This document shows, one piece after another, positions 42,465 through 53,195 of a stretch of DNA of 64,000 nucleotides. The DNA is from Conchocele bisecta (lineage: Eukaryota; Mollusca; Bivalvia; Lucinida; Thyasiridae): the NCBI GenBank assembly GCA_029237695.1, contig JAQRGA010000173.1, positions 55,715-119,714 on the forward strand. The letters are read 5' to 3'. Position numbers and translations under genes: made by a program. The notes under the pieces are model-generated. The model made no database searches. It saw nothing but the letters and a program-made list of their open reading frames with translations, and had not been told where the DNA came from. The number at the start of each line of letters is the position of its first letter. Positions within the stretch are counted from its first letter, which is position 1.

Positions 42465-42672
42465 TCCTTAGTCGCTACAAATCAAACAGGTTGTATGCAC
42501 GTAAGCTCATTAAAAACGTTAATAATATACACACGACATTTTATTATTATATATAGTACATGTATATGCATTTGAGGAATTAAAATATGACCATGGAACA
42601 CGTGACGTCAATGGGAAATAATTTATCGGATGGGTTACCGGTTTCCCAGTTTGCCGACGTCCACCAGAAACA
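42465..42672. other. Unassigned
   Basis: Nothing recognised. Confidence 0.3.
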
Positions 42673-42740
42673 CATGTACAGTGGAACCCCTCAAAACCGG
42701 ACACCCTGGGTTTTCGGTTAAGAGGGGTTCCACTGTATTC
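42673..42740. repeat. pogo-like MITE, family C (minimal)
   Basis: TACAGTGGAACCCCTCAAAA to AAGAGGGGTTCCACTGTA: just the two ends. Confidence 0.85.
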
Positions 42741-42764
42741 GACTTTGTTTGTTTGCTGGGGTTT

Positions 42765-43012
42765 AACCCTTTCAATCCTAAGGAACTGGAATGGACTGTG
42801 ATATGCTAATGTTCCGACCAATCCAATGGTCACAAAATGATTTTCAGACTATTCCATTTATAAAAAGGGGGTATTTGTTGTTCTCAAAAATATGAAAAAA
42901 TTACTTTCAAACAGTGCAGATCCTGATGAGACGGATCGTTACGAGCCGACTCATCTGGATCTGCACTGTTTGCATAAACCGATATAGCGGCTTTCGGGTT
43001 CAAAGGGTTAAC
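42765..43012. repeat. MITE, family I (complete)
   Basis: TTAACCCTTTCAATCCTAAG at the left and CAAAGGGTTAA at the right. The core GATGAGACGGATCGTTACGA is followed by GCCGACTCATC. Confidence 0.85.
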
Positions 43013-43156
43013 GGCCTATCAACAGCTAAGGTCATTTGAGGCCATTATTTGTATTCAACTTTGGAGACTGGCATCCAAATGTATGGACACGGAACAAAAA
43101 TACCAACAACTGGCAGTAAGTTGTAAACGCGTAGCTGTTTTGTAATACATATATTA
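43013..43156. other. Unassigned
   Basis: Nothing recognised. Confidence 0.3.
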
Positions 43157-43457
43157 TAGCCGATTTCACCAACATTGCAAAGTATACTTTTCTAGCAAAG
43201 TATACTTTGAGGAAGTAATCATTTATTTTTCCTGAAATGCATTATTTCATATAGAAATAGCAACTGCATATATTTGATGATTAAAAGTATGCAGAATTAT
43301 TATACTGAATTTATTACATTATCACAGCCAAATTGGCTGTGATAATGTAATAAATTCAGTATAATAAAAATTATTAAATTTATCCAATTGAAAATTTCTC
43401 CCTCAAAGTATGCTTTGCTAGAAAAGTATACTTTGCAATGTTGATGAAATAGGCTAC
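43157..43457. repeat. Palindromic MITE, family J
   Basis: The ends are TAGCCGATTTCACCAACATT then GCAAAGTATACTTT, and the inverse. Each end itself holds two inverted AAAGTATACTTT words. The centre CTGAATTTATTACATTATCA with CAGCCAAATTGGCTG is a perfect hairpin. Confidence 0.9.
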
Positions 43458-43719
43458 AGATTAGGGTTTTTTTCGCTGATTTTTCAGCAATGTACCCTTT
43501 CGGTGGTTATTAAGTGATTTTACTAAGCGAAACATCTAATTGCGATAAGAATGATTTATGTAGCCGTATAATGGTTGTTAATGTCTAAAATGTTTTACAT
43601 GTCAGCAAATCCGTTAAACGTGGCAGCGTTGAATTGAACATCGTAGATGAAACATGCATTCTATTACGGGGACATTCAAATGTTCCGATACGGAGGCTGT
43701 AACTTTTGAAAACTTTAAG
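43458..43719. other. Unassigned
   Basis: Nothing recognised. Confidence 0.3.
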
Positions 43720-44126
43720 AAAGGTGCATGATCACGTGGTTACAACAACAACAACAACGTCGCGCACCCCAAAGTAAGTATTATTTGATATTTTCCTTAA
43801 TATGCAACGGAATTTGATGAAATATGGCGCAGCAAACGCGTCTTCATGAGCTGCATTTGGTGGTCCAGGAGTTCGGCACAGACCTGTGTCGTTTTTACGA
43901 AGAATCGATTTCCGTGTCGGTAGACACGGAAATCGATTCTTCGCAAAAACGACACAAGTTTTGGCGTAAACACAAAGACCACCAAATGCAGCTTAACAAG
44001 ACGCGTGTTCATCAAAATCCGTTATGTAATAAGGACAATATAAAATAATACGTACTTTGAATCAGATGGATTCTGGAATTTTCAGTACTTGTTGTTGTTG
44101 TTAATACCACGTGATCATACACATTG
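43720..44126. repeat. MITE, family E (long palindrome)
   Basis: The centre GAATCGATTTCCGTGTCGGT has the mirror TAGACACGGAAATCGATTC. Ends AAGGTGCATGATCACGTGGT and ACCACGTGATCATACACATT. Opposing ORFs are palindrome by-products. Confidence 0.9.
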
Positions 44127-44268
44127 AGTGTTATACGAGCATATTTGCTTTCTCCTCAATCCTCCAATACAATGTGTATATATGACACGTGTTTATCCAA
44201 AATGAAATAAAATAAAATACAAAAAACTTTGAATGCACATTCAAATAACACTTTGATGTTTCGACATA
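44127..44268. other. Unassigned
   Basis: Nothing recognised. Confidence 0.3.
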
Positions 44269-44520
44269 TGTGGCTGTGACTGGAGAAATAGGGCTTATGA
44301 ATTTTGCGAACAGTGTAGATCCAGATCAGCCTGTGCATCCGCACAGTCTGATCAGGATCTGCAAACTGTTCGTCATTCCATCAATGAAACACGTTTCCTG
44401 TTCCTAGCAAGCAATATAGATCGTTACATTATCAGGCGACATGAGTGTGCTATTTGATCAGGAGCTACAATGGTCAGAATTCCCATAAGACCCATTTCTC
44501 CAGTCATTGTCGCATATGTA
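44269..44520. repeat. MITE, family H (complete)
   Basis: ATGTGGCTGTGACTGGAGAA to CATTTCTCCAGTCATTGTCG then CATAT. Interior as in other copies but inverted relative to 55035. Confidence 0.85.
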
Positions 44521-44667
44521 GATGCTATATTGGACGTTGTATTTATAAACGTGTATATTAACGTTTCGGGAAACGTATGGAACCTCTTCAAAAGATGGAT
44601 ATTTAAGAGGATTGCTCAACAAATACACACGATACAGCCTCTATAACGGAACATTTTGACACCCAAG

Positions 44668-44975
44668 CAAGGTGCATGATCACGTGGTTACAACAACAAC
44701 AACGTCGTCCACTCCAAAGTAAGTATTATTTGATATTTTCTTCAATATGCAACGGATTTGGATGAAATATGGCGCAGCAAACGCGTCTTCATTTTTGCGA
44801 AGAATCGACAGAAGTTTGAGCGAAAATACATAGACCACCAAATTCAGCTTAACAAGACGCGTTTGATGCGCCATATTACATCAAAATCCGTTACGTAATA
44901 AGGACACTATAAAATAATACGTACTTTGAATCGGTACTTGTTGTTGTTGTTAGTACCACGTGATCATACACCTTG
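44668..44975. repeat. MITE, family E (internally deleted)
   Basis: CAAGGTGCATGATCACGTGG to CACGTGATCATACACCTTG. The central hairpin is shortened. Confidence 0.9.
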
Positions 44976-45120
44976 AATTATATACATGTACGTGTATGAC
45001 TGTGATTCTTGTGGGCCGTATTAATTAAAGGTATTGATTGTTTATTGATCAAAGCGTGTTTATTAATTCCCATTTAGGATTATATGTACAACTGTACATA
45101 TACATTGTTACTAAATACCA
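44976..45120. other. Unassigned
   Basis: Nothing recognised. Confidence 0.3.
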
Positions 45121-45413
45121 GTAGCCGATTTCACCAACATTGCAAAGTATATTTTTCCAGCAAAGTAGACTTTGAGGGAGTAATCATTTATTTTTCCCAA
45201 AATGCATTATTTCATATAAAACTAACAACTGCACATAGTTGATGATTACAAAGTATTCAGATAATTATACTGAATTTATTACATTATCACAGCCAAAATG
45301 TAATAAACTCAGTATAATAAAAAATAATAAATTTATCCTTAAGTTGAAAATTTCTCCCTCAAATTATACTTTGCTAGAAAAGTATACTTTGCAATGTTGG
45401 TGAAATATGCTAT
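45121..45413. repeat. Palindromic MITE, family J
   Basis: GTAGCCGATTTCACCAACAT to GCAATGTTGGTGAAATATGC. The central hairpin has lost part of one arm compared with 43157. Confidence 0.9.
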
Positions 45414-45429
45414 AGATAGCCACAGCCCG

Positions 45430-46075
45430 CATGTCGAGCCCGCAGAGGCATTTGATGGTCTCAGAGTGTATTTATTTGCAGTTTGAATTAAATGTTGTGG
45501 AGATGTAAGGTATGCAAAAGCTTTAACGCAAATTTGCTCTTGATCTTGGGCATTTGGGCCACATGGGCAGGCTATATAATGCAAACATGGATTATGAAAA
45601 GGCAGTATTGAACGTTTGAAGTAAATTGGAGTAATGATTGTGGAGATATAAGGAATATATAAATGTTAACGCATATTTTATAATAACGCAAACTTCTAAG
45701 TCATTTGACCTTGACCTTGGGGCAAGGGGGCCGCATCAGTGGGACACATAATGGATATAAGGATGATGATCAATAAATATACGAAGTTTCAATCAAAGCT
45801 GACTTACGGTTACAGAGACAGTAGGTATTTGAAATCTTTAACGCAAATTTTCACAAACAATTAACTCAATCTGCTCAGTCATTTGAGCAGGGGTCGCATG
45901 AGTGGGACACAACATGAATATATGAATGATGACTAATAAGCATATGAACTTTCAAGTCAATGTGACTTAGGACTGCAGATATAAGGTATTTAAAACCTTT
46001 AACGCAGATTTCGGACGGACGGACGGACGCACGCACGCACGCACGAACGCATGGACGGACGCACGGTCACATGGA
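45430..46075. repeat. Degenerate tandem units ending in GGAC repeats
   Basis: CTTTAACGCAAAT recurs at about 45519, 45836 and 45996 with related blocks (GAGATATAAGGTAT, GGGCCGCATCAGTGGGACAC). Spacing is uneven (145-172 bp). It runs into ACGGACGGACGGACG and CGCACGCACG simple repeats at 46014-46070. Such units with tails occur in bivalve non-autonomous elements, some thought to be Helitron relatives. Confidence 0.7.
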
Positions 46076-46184
46076 CACCCGAGCGTCATTGTGATCACTA
46101 TGTCTCGCTTTCCACAAGCGGACTCAAAAACAAAAATAACAAGAACTGCGTCTGTCGAACGCGGATGCCACCTGCAGCATATTT

Positions 46185-46615
46185 GAGAAACTGTGACAAA
46201 GTGGTCAACCAAAATTGTTAAGTCATTTAAGTAACCTGGTGAAGGTGAAAAGGCGAAGGTCATATAAATTATGAAAAGGCAGGTGTGGCACACATACCAA
46301 TGAATGAAGTGTTGAAGTATTGAAGCAATTAAGCAACGTATGTAGATGATATGGCCAGTTTGAGAAACTGTGACGAACTGGTTAACCAACATTGTTAAGT
46401 CATTTAAGTAACCTGGTGAAGGTCAAAAGGCGATGGTCATATACATTATTAAAAGGCAGGTGTGGCACACATACCAATGAATGAAGTGTTGAAGTATTGA
46501 AGCGATTAAGCAACTTATGTAGATGCTATGGCCAGTTTGAGAAACTGTGACAAAGTGGTTAACCGAAAAGTGTGACGGACGGACAGACGGACGGACGGAC
46601 GGACAGACGGACGGT
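46185..46615. repeat. Tandem array, 177-bp unit, plus GGAC repeats
   Basis: GAGAAACTGTGACAAAGTGG starts units at 46185, 46362 and 46539, exactly 177 bp apart. Each has AAGTAACCTGGTGAAGGT and GGTGTGGCACACATACCAAT. ACGGACGGACAGACGG repeats follow at 46574-46615. Minus-strand ORFs of 96-141 codons here repeat IRCLIASILQHFIHWYVCHT and come from the array. Confidence 0.92.
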
Positions 46616-47111
46616 CCAAACACTATATGCCACCCGTTTCTTCGAAACCCGGTGGCATAAAAACTGCACACGGGTGCATTTAAATGGTATATGTGTGTAC
46701 CGGAACTTTGCAATTTAATAATTTAAATAGTCCGCATACTAATGCATTGTATAATTATTGGATTTACATTTATTGAGCATATCACTCAAGGATGGTCCTC
46801 TATTTATAAATAGATATAAATATGTATAAACAGTTGATCTATTTTTATATCAACATGATGGTGTGGCATGTAAACAAAATCTTACTTCGCTTGTCAAAGG
46901 TTACGTAGCTGAGCAAATCATTTACGGCAGAAGAATAGTTTATTGACTTACAACTGAATACGGTTCCTCGTCATGATACATGTATGTAACTAAGCATACA
47001 ATAAATAAATATAAATATACACATGATAGGTCATGAATGAACGTGAAATGACATGGATTGCACCATTAGTGATTTTAGCAGAGAGTAGAAATAGTAATTA
47101 TAGAACGTATT
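46616..47111. other. Unassigned; family D scrap
   Basis: ATTATTGGATTTACATTTAT then TGAGCAT (46754-46780) is a family D piece. Nothing else recognised. Confidence 0.4.
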
Positions 47112-47327
47112 AACACTTTCAGCCATACATACTACTTTTATAGGCCATCATTTGAAAACACTGCAGATCCAGACGAACCGGCTTGTAATGAGCCGTCTCT
47201 TCGTGATATGCAATGTTTTGTCCCTATTTTAAAGCTTTTACAAATTTACAGTACCTTTTTCGATTAATGCAATAGTCCAATATTATCAACAGACAATGTC
47301 ATATGTTTCTGGGTGAAAGGGTTAAAT
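47112..47327. repeat. MITE, family I (diverged)
   Basis: TTAACACTTTCAGCCATACA at the left and GGGTGAAAGGGTTAAA at the right. The core GATCCAGACGAACCGGCTTG then TAATGAGCCGTCTC. Confidence 0.75.
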
Positions 47328-47469
47328 AATGCATGAATAAGCGTTTTCGTATTGCAAACGCTTCTTTGATAAAAAGTTACATAGATTAATTAATTCTCTT
47401 CTATAATAACAATTGTACAGAGGTGCGTAATTTTAGCAATCTGTGTTTTAATTTTCATTTCTATTCTCC
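47328..47469. other. Unassigned
   Basis: Nothing recognised. Confidence 0.3.
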
Positions 47470-47545
47470 AAAAATGGCAAGTTGGGAGTGCTTTAGAATC
47501 GTCTCATTGAGACGATTCTAAAGCACTCACAACCTGCCATTTTTT
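47470..47545. repeat. Hairpin, family B type with different arms
   Basis: AAAAATGGCAAGTTGGGAGT then GCTTTAGAATCGTCTCATTG, and the inverse. GAAATAAGAAAG follows. It shares the TTAGAATYGTCTC core with 53478. Confidence 0.85.
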
Positions 47546-47640
47546 ATGAAGAAATAAGAAAGTTACCCCCAAATTACGTTGCTTAACTGGAGCTCTGATG
47601 GTAGTAATACAATGGACACGCTATGATTGGTCATGTAGTA

Positions 47641-47871
47641 TCATCGCTTAATGTATTTCCTGCGAATATTATGAAAAACTGGACATTTGATTACAAAATG
47701 GTACTCGTCCTCTGAGTCATTTGCATTGCACAATTGGCACACACGTTCGATTCGGTTCGATTCGGTTTGATTCGGACCATATCTGCTCGTTTCTATCCTT
47801 AATGGGATGACAGCATAAGTTTGCTCCATGTGATTCTTAGCCATGTGTTTCTGACCTTCTCCAAATAGCAT
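47641..47871 (-). pseudogene. LINE reverse transcriptase C-terminal remnant
   Basis: The minus-strand frame contains LRIETSRYGPNQTESNRIER then VCQLCNANDSEDEYHFVIKC then PVFHNIRRKYI. The IETGRY-like stretch, the C-x2-C, then EDEYHF and a C-P motif are typical of the C-terminus of many non-LTR retrotransposon polyproteins. There are no RT catalytic blocks (YADD) upstream in the window, so this is a 5'-truncated, dead copy, as expected for LINEs. The exact clade cannot be assigned from this piece. The repeated TCGGTTCGATTCGG near 47755 widens the Q/T/E/S/N stretch. Confidence 0.65.
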
Positions 47872-48101
47872 GAATACACAAACTTTGGTTTTACATACAA
47901 TGTTAATGCTCTATTAGTCGGTACGTCCGCGTGACATTTTTGCACGACACAGACAAACAACGCTTTATACCATTACATTGATTAGCGCTCGTGGCAATGT
48001 GATCGTAGCTTATACGATGATGAACACCTGGTGACCGCACTGTTGTAATGAAACAGCCTCAATAAGGAGCACATTTGAGGCGAGTGATGTCCTGTTGTAC
48101 A
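47872..48101. other. Unassigned
   Basis: Nothing recognised. Confidence 0.3.
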
Positions 48102-48277
48102 TACACCATCGCCTGCGTTAATCTTGCCCATATGATAACATCTGAACATCTATTGCCAATACCAATTCGCAATCAAGCTGATTGTGCCTGAGCTGTGGCA
48201 CAGCTCAGGCTCAGCCAATCAAGCTGCTTGCAAGTATTTTGTAATATATTGGCAAGATTAGCGCAGGCGGCAGTGTA
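48102..48277. repeat. Hairpin MITE, family A (complete)
   Basis: TACACCATCGCCTGCGTTAA to AAGATTAGCGCAGGCGGCAG then TGTA. The core is CCTGAGCTGTGGCACAGCTC. Confidence 0.9.
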
Positions 48278-48292
48278 AGAACACGGGTTATT

Positions 48293-48430
48293 TTCTTTTT
48301 CGGTAAATGACGTCAAAAGTTAACAACTATTTTCAAATGTCTTCATCTTTCGACGTCATTGACAGAAACTATATATTTCATGAAAAATTGCACATGTTCG
48401 TAGGTACAACATCTCATGGCGTGTCTCAAA
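48293..48430. repeat. MITE, family F (right half)
   Basis: GACGTCAAAAGTTAACAAC to CATCTCATGGCGTGTCTCA. Confidence 0.75.
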
Positions 48431-48954
48431 TGTGGCTGTGACTGGCTGTGACTGGAGAAATGTGGCTGTGACTGGAGAAATGGGGCTTATGACATTTGTG
48501 ACCAGTGTAGCTTCTAATCAGAGAGCACACTCCTGTAGTCTGATAATGACTATAATTCCAGCACAAACATATTTACACAATTCCCTAACATTTGATTGGC
48601 CCGTAGCAAGTCTCTGTCCAAAATGTATATCCCAGTAAAATCCCACGCCGAACTACTTTCTACAGGTGCGCTGTCAGTGCTGTCAATGTAAACAAATGGC
48701 TGCCGTCTGTCAAAATAAACACATTTTCTTGATGAATTTATTTAAAATGCTGGAATTATAAGGAATGAATGGCCTTCGTCCAGTATTCCAGCGACTTTTC
48801 CAAGTTTATACACCGATAAATTCCACAAAAAGGCTATTCATTCCTATAATAGTACTTGTTTGAAGCCTAACGTGTGGTTCATTGATGGAATGACGAACAG
48901 TGAAGATCCTGATCAGACTACGCTGATGATCTGACACCAGGTATTTTAATTTCA
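48431..48954. repeat. Family H with duplicated left arm
   Basis: GGCTGTGACTGGAGAAATG is repeated at 48434-48480, then GACCAGTGTAGCTTCTAATC. The second part (48870-48930) has TTCATTGATGGAATGACGAA with GATCCTGATCAGACTACG. The sequence between, 48560-48860, is unassigned and may be an insertion. Confidence 0.6.
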
Positions 48955-49125
48955 GGGCTGAATATGTATCTTTCATGTACATATTCAGTTCTGATTTTGT
49001 GATTTACTCTCGCACTACCCCACCCCCCATCCTTACAGGTGAATGATGGGATTTGACCCCGTTAAGCCGGACTAAAATGACCATGATAGCTGTGGACAGG
49101 CCGTTAAATGTGCGCCCACTCAGTA
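48955..49125. repeat. Family P repeat
   Basis: Related to 14803-14960; see there. Confidence 0.5.
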
Positions 49126-49264
49126 GACACACACTACTTATTCTTTATAGGAATTAACTAAGTGTATAATTGTGTCACTATTCCACCAGTTCTAAAAATT
49201 ACGAGTACCCGCTATACATATATAATCATTTAGTAATATTTATTTTACTGACAGTGACTCGCGG

Positions 49265-49605
49265 TGGTAGCAGACTATTTTCATATGCAAATGAGCCATG
49301 ATATTTTTTAATCATTTAGATTAAATGCATCACCTGAAATTTTTTTCGATAGATTATAAAGTATGATCATTGCACATCAACAAGTAAATACAGAGAATAA
49401 ATAGTAAGTCCGTTAACATTTTAAGTAAACACGGTTATCTCCCCTGATATCAGTTTGAAAATTTACATCTGATACACAATTTATAATAATGCCAGTCAAT
49501 ACGTGGGTTAATGGTGAATGAATGTTTATTTTGCCTGAAAATGTATGAGATGTTGTCTCTGATATAAACAACAGTTGCTGCCTACTGAGTGGGCGTGTAC
49601 CTTTA
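49265..49605. repeat. Family R repeat, one arm of a distant inverted pair
   Basis: CTATTTTCATATGCAAATGA, GATCATTGCACATCAACAA, TACAGAGAATAAATAGTA and CTACTGAGTGGGC all recur, inverted and in the same order, in 50383-50690. The similarity is clear but diverged. Confidence 0.75.
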
Positions 49606-49780
49606 ATGTTCCAACCAATCACAAACTTATTATCTGACTAGTCCATTTAGGAAAAGGGTGTGACTTTGTTCTAAAAAAAATAATATGAAAATTACTTGCA
49701 AACAGTGCAGATCCTGATGAGACGGCTCGTAACGAGCCGGCTCATCTGGATCTACACTGTTTGCCAACACCACTATACAC
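49606..49780. repeat. MITE, family I
   Basis: CAGTGCAGATCCTGATGAGA then CGGCTCGTAACGAGCCGG and CTCATCTGGATCTACACTG. Confidence 0.85.
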
Positions 49781-49961
49781 CATTAAATATAAATATATAA
49801 ATTTACACATAGGTTGATATTACCGTTTATAGTTACCCTTTGTAATTTTGCGCGTTTTGTTACTTAGTTAACAACCTAAATAATTGGATATTAATGTTAT
49901 GTCCAATCCATCCGTCAAACATATTTTCAGATTAGTACGTTTTTTAAAAAGTGTATATTCT

Positions 49962-50155
49962 TTTTCACTAAACTTCGTACGATTAAAATGTTCTTAAAAT
50001 TATGATGTAAATGTTACATTAGCAATGTTTTCTTGTCAAAACTTATTAGATTTACATTTATTGAGCATAGCCTATGCTCACTAAATGTAAATCCATCAAT
50101 TCAAATTTCCAGACGATCCTAAATTTGCACGTACGAAGTTTAGTGAAACGGGCAC
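49962..50155. repeat. Palindromic MITE, family D (shortened)
   Basis: TTTTTCACTAAACTTCGTAC to GAAGTTTAGTGAAACGGGC. Parts of both arms are missing. Confidence 0.85.
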
Positions 50156-50240
50156 CAGATCCGGCTACTAGCCGGCTTAGCTGGATCTACACTGTTTGCA
50201 AACACTGCTATATAGGTATGTAGTGTTGAAGAGGTTATAT
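50156..50240. repeat. Family I right half
   Basis: GCCGGCTTAGCTGGATCTAC then ACTGTTTGC and GTGTTGAAGAGGTTA. Confidence 0.65.
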
Positions 50241-50382
50241 GTAATTTGCGACCGGAGAATATCTTGATTTCCCTACGGAATATTTCCTACAAAGTTCACA
50301 TATGTGCAATGTCAAATATCGACGTAACGTTGTGTGGAGCACAAGAATGACAATATAACAGGGTTATTGCACAGTCTGTTTA

Positions 50383-50690
50383 ACTTAAACGTGCATGCCC
50401 ACTCAGTAGTTACTATATTTTTTGCATATCAGAGACATCATCTGAGACATTTTCAATCATTCACCATTACGTTACCCCACATATTGATTGGCATTCTTAT
50501 GTATTTTATATCAGACGTAATTTTCCATACATGTACTATTTATTCTCTGTATGTATTTGTTGATGTGCAATGATCAAACTTTATAATCTGTCGAAAACAT
50601 TATTTTTTTAGGTGACGTACATGTATTAAGATTAGTATAAATAATGAAAAAATGTCATGCCTCATTTGCATATGAAAATAGCCTGATACT
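50383..50690. repeat. Family R repeat, inverted partner of 49265
   Basis: GCCCACTCAGTAGTTACTAT to CTCATTTGCATATGAAAATA. The 79-codon ORF here uses a different frame from the ORF of the partner copy, so neither is likely coding. Confidence 0.75.
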
Positions 50691-50752
50691 CCTTCAAAGT
50701 ATACTTTGCTAGAAAAGTATACTTTGCAATGTTGGTGAAATCGGCTACAGGT
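50691..50752. repeat. Family J right end
   Basis: AAAGTATACTTTGCTAGAAA to GTTGGTGAAATCGGCTACA. Confidence 0.85.
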
Positions 50753-50966
50753 CTCCGTTCGGGCTCCGGTAAGGATCAATCGTGATCGTTAAATTACCCA
50801 TATCATGCTCCCACCTGTCATCCACTAGATAATCACTTACAAATTATAGTCAAACGATCCCTGATCATCGCCGAACACGAGTACCAGACTATTACAAGTG
50901 TGGTGTATTGTACCTGTCCATTTGTGTCACAGCCTGTGCTGTATTCTCACAATTCATGACACAAAT
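50753..50966. other. Unassigned
   Basis: Nothing recognised. Confidence 0.3.
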
Positions 50967-51170
50967 GAGACACGCCATGCGATTTTCATGAAATACGTTT
51001 ACAAAATTTACAATAGTGTCCGTAATTGACGTCAACAGTTGACAATATTTTCAGAGTACATGCAGAATATCATTCCGCATTTGGTCTGAACATTTTGTAA
51101 ACTTTTGACTTTATTTATGAAAAATATTGGAAATTTTGTAAATGGATTTAATGAATTTAATGAGTCTCAT
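50967..51170. repeat. MITE, family F
   Basis: GAGACACGCCATGCGATTTT at the left. The right terminus is reduced to ATGAGTCTCAT. Confidence 0.8.
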
Positions 51171-51373
51171 TTCTCTCCTTTTACCGGTGTAAACGAAACA
51201 CAATGTTAAAAATACGCAATACCAAAATTAGGCAAACTGTGCATAACTGTCGAAAACACACACAGTCTTAAAAAACACCACTGGAAAAACGCACGTCGAG
51301 AAATATTGATCCAAAAGTGTCTCACACAGGACATTTTCTCGATCGGAGGTGAGCTGTATTTCCCTGATGGCTA
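51171..51373. other. Unassigned
   Basis: Nothing recognised. Confidence 0.3.
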
Positions 51374-51592
51374 TGTGTTACAGTGAAACGTCTCTAAACC
51401 GGACACCCACAGGGTGTCTGATTTAGTGATGTTCCACTAAAAATCCGGTGTATGACCATGCTGATACGTATTTGCGTGCTTTGCAATCATGAATATACGT
51501 TAACATCCGAGATAAATGACCAAGAAACCCATCAAACATAAGATCGCAGATGTTGGCTTGGTGTCCGGTTTAGAGAGGTTCCACTGTATGTG
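51374..51592. repeat. pogo-like MITE, family C
   Basis: TTACAGTGAAACGTCTCTAA with a shortened hairpin (CCACAGGGTG), the common spacer, and GGTTCCACTGTA at the end. Confidence 0.88.
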
Positions 51593-51621
51593 TGTGGGAG
51601 CTCTACAATTCCGTACCGAAC

Positions 51622-53025
51622 ACATGTGGTTAGCACCTCTGTGAGCCTGTGTTATTACATGTGGTTAACACCTCTGTGAGCCTGTGTTATTACATGTGGT
51701 TAACACCTCTGTGAGCCTGTGTTATTACATGTGGTTAACACCTCTGTGAGCCTGTGTTATTACATGTGGTTAACACCTCTGTATACATGTGTTATTACAT
51801 GTGGTTAACACCTCTGTGAGCCTGTGTTATTACATGTGGTTACCGCCTCTGTGAGCCTGTGTTATTACATGTGGTTAACACCTCTGTGAGCCTGTGTTAT
51901 TACATGTGGTTAACACCTCTGTGAGCCTGTGTTATTACAAGTGGTTAACACCTCTGTGAGCCTGTGTTATTACATGTGGTTAACACCTCTGTATACATGT
52001 GTTATTACATGTGGTTAACACCTCTGTATACATGTGTTATTACATGTGGTTAACGCCTCTGTGAGCCTGTGTTATTACATGTGGTTAACACCTCTGTGTG
52101 CCTGTGTTATTACATGTGGTTAACACCTCTGTGAGCCTGTGTTATTACATGTGGTTAACACCTCTGTGAGCCTGTGTTATTACATGTGGTTAACACCTCT
52201 GTGAGCCTGTGTTATTACATTTGGTTAACACCTCTGTGAGCCTGTGTTATTGCATGTGGTTAACACCTATGTGAGCCTGTGTTATTACATGTGGTTAACG
52301 CCTCTATGTGCCTGTGTTATTACATGTGGTTAACACCTCTGTGAGTCTGTGTTATTACATGTGGTTAACACCTTTGTGAGCCTGTGTTATCACATGTGGT
52401 TAACGCCTCTGTGAGCCTGTGTTATTACATGTGGTTAACGCCTCTGTGAGCCTGTGTTATTACATGTGGTTAACGCCTTTGTGTGCCTGTGTTATTACAT
52501 GTGGTTAACGCCTCTGTGAGCCTGTGTTATTACATGTGGTTAACGCCTCTGTGTGCCTGTGTTATTACATGTGGTTAACGCATCTGTGAGCCTGTGTTAT
52601 TACATGTGGTTAACACCTCTGTGTGTCTGTGTTATTACATGTGGTTAACACCTCTGTGAGCCTGTGTTATTGCATGTGGTTAACACCTCTGTGAGCCTGT
52701 GTTATTGCATGTGGTTAACACCTATGTGAGCCTGTGTTATTACATGTGGTTAACGCCTATATGTGCCTGTGTTATTACATGTGGTTAACACCTATGTGAG
52801 CCTGTGTTATTACATGTGGTTAACGCCTCTGTGAGCCTGTGTTATTTCATGTGGTTAACGCCTCTATTTGCCTGTGTTATTACATGTGGTTAACACCTCT
52901 GTGAGCCTGTGGTATTACATGTGGTTAACGCCTCTGTGAGCCTGTGCTATTACATGTGGTTAACGCCTCTGTGAGCCTGTGTTATTACATGTGGTTAACG
53001 CCTCTGTGAGCCTGTGTTATTACAC
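51622..53025. repeat. Minisatellite, 35-bp unit, 40 copies
   Basis: The unit is ACATGTGGTTAACACCTCTG then TGAGCCTGTGTTATT. GTGGTT starts every 35 bases from 51626 to 52991 without a single length change. Variants are substitutions: AACACC or AACGCC, GTGAGCC, GTGTGCC or GTATACA, TTACAT or TTGCAT. Confidence 0.98.
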
Positions 53026-53195
53026 TAACCACTTACAAGGTACTCGGGGGAATTACACACTAAAATGTCCGCCACATTCGGTCACAGCTCAAACCCAGCC
53101 AGTATCTCTGCGTACTTTGAGTAGTAAATTAGCAAACATGCTCAAAATGATAATGCAGGTAGCCATTGTTCCAATATTTACAATATTTATCTATA
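53026..53195. other. Unassigned
   Basis: Nothing recognised. Confidence 0.3.

Noticed and set aside
43797..44048. Opposing ORFs of 72 and 74 codons
   Set aside because: Both strands of a family E palindrome.
45967..46713. Minus-strand ORFs of 141 and 96 codons with CLIASILQHFIHWYVCHT
   Set aside because: The shared peptide comes from the 177-bp tandem units and the PSVRPSVRPS run from GGAC repeats.
50334..50573. 79-codon ORF and its inverted partner at 49413-49622
   Set aside because: The two related copies are open in different frames, so the open frames are not conserved.
51622..53025. CRISPR-like array of regular 35-bp repeats
   Set aside because: The units are contiguous with no spacers, and the context is eukaryotic. 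It is a minisatellite.
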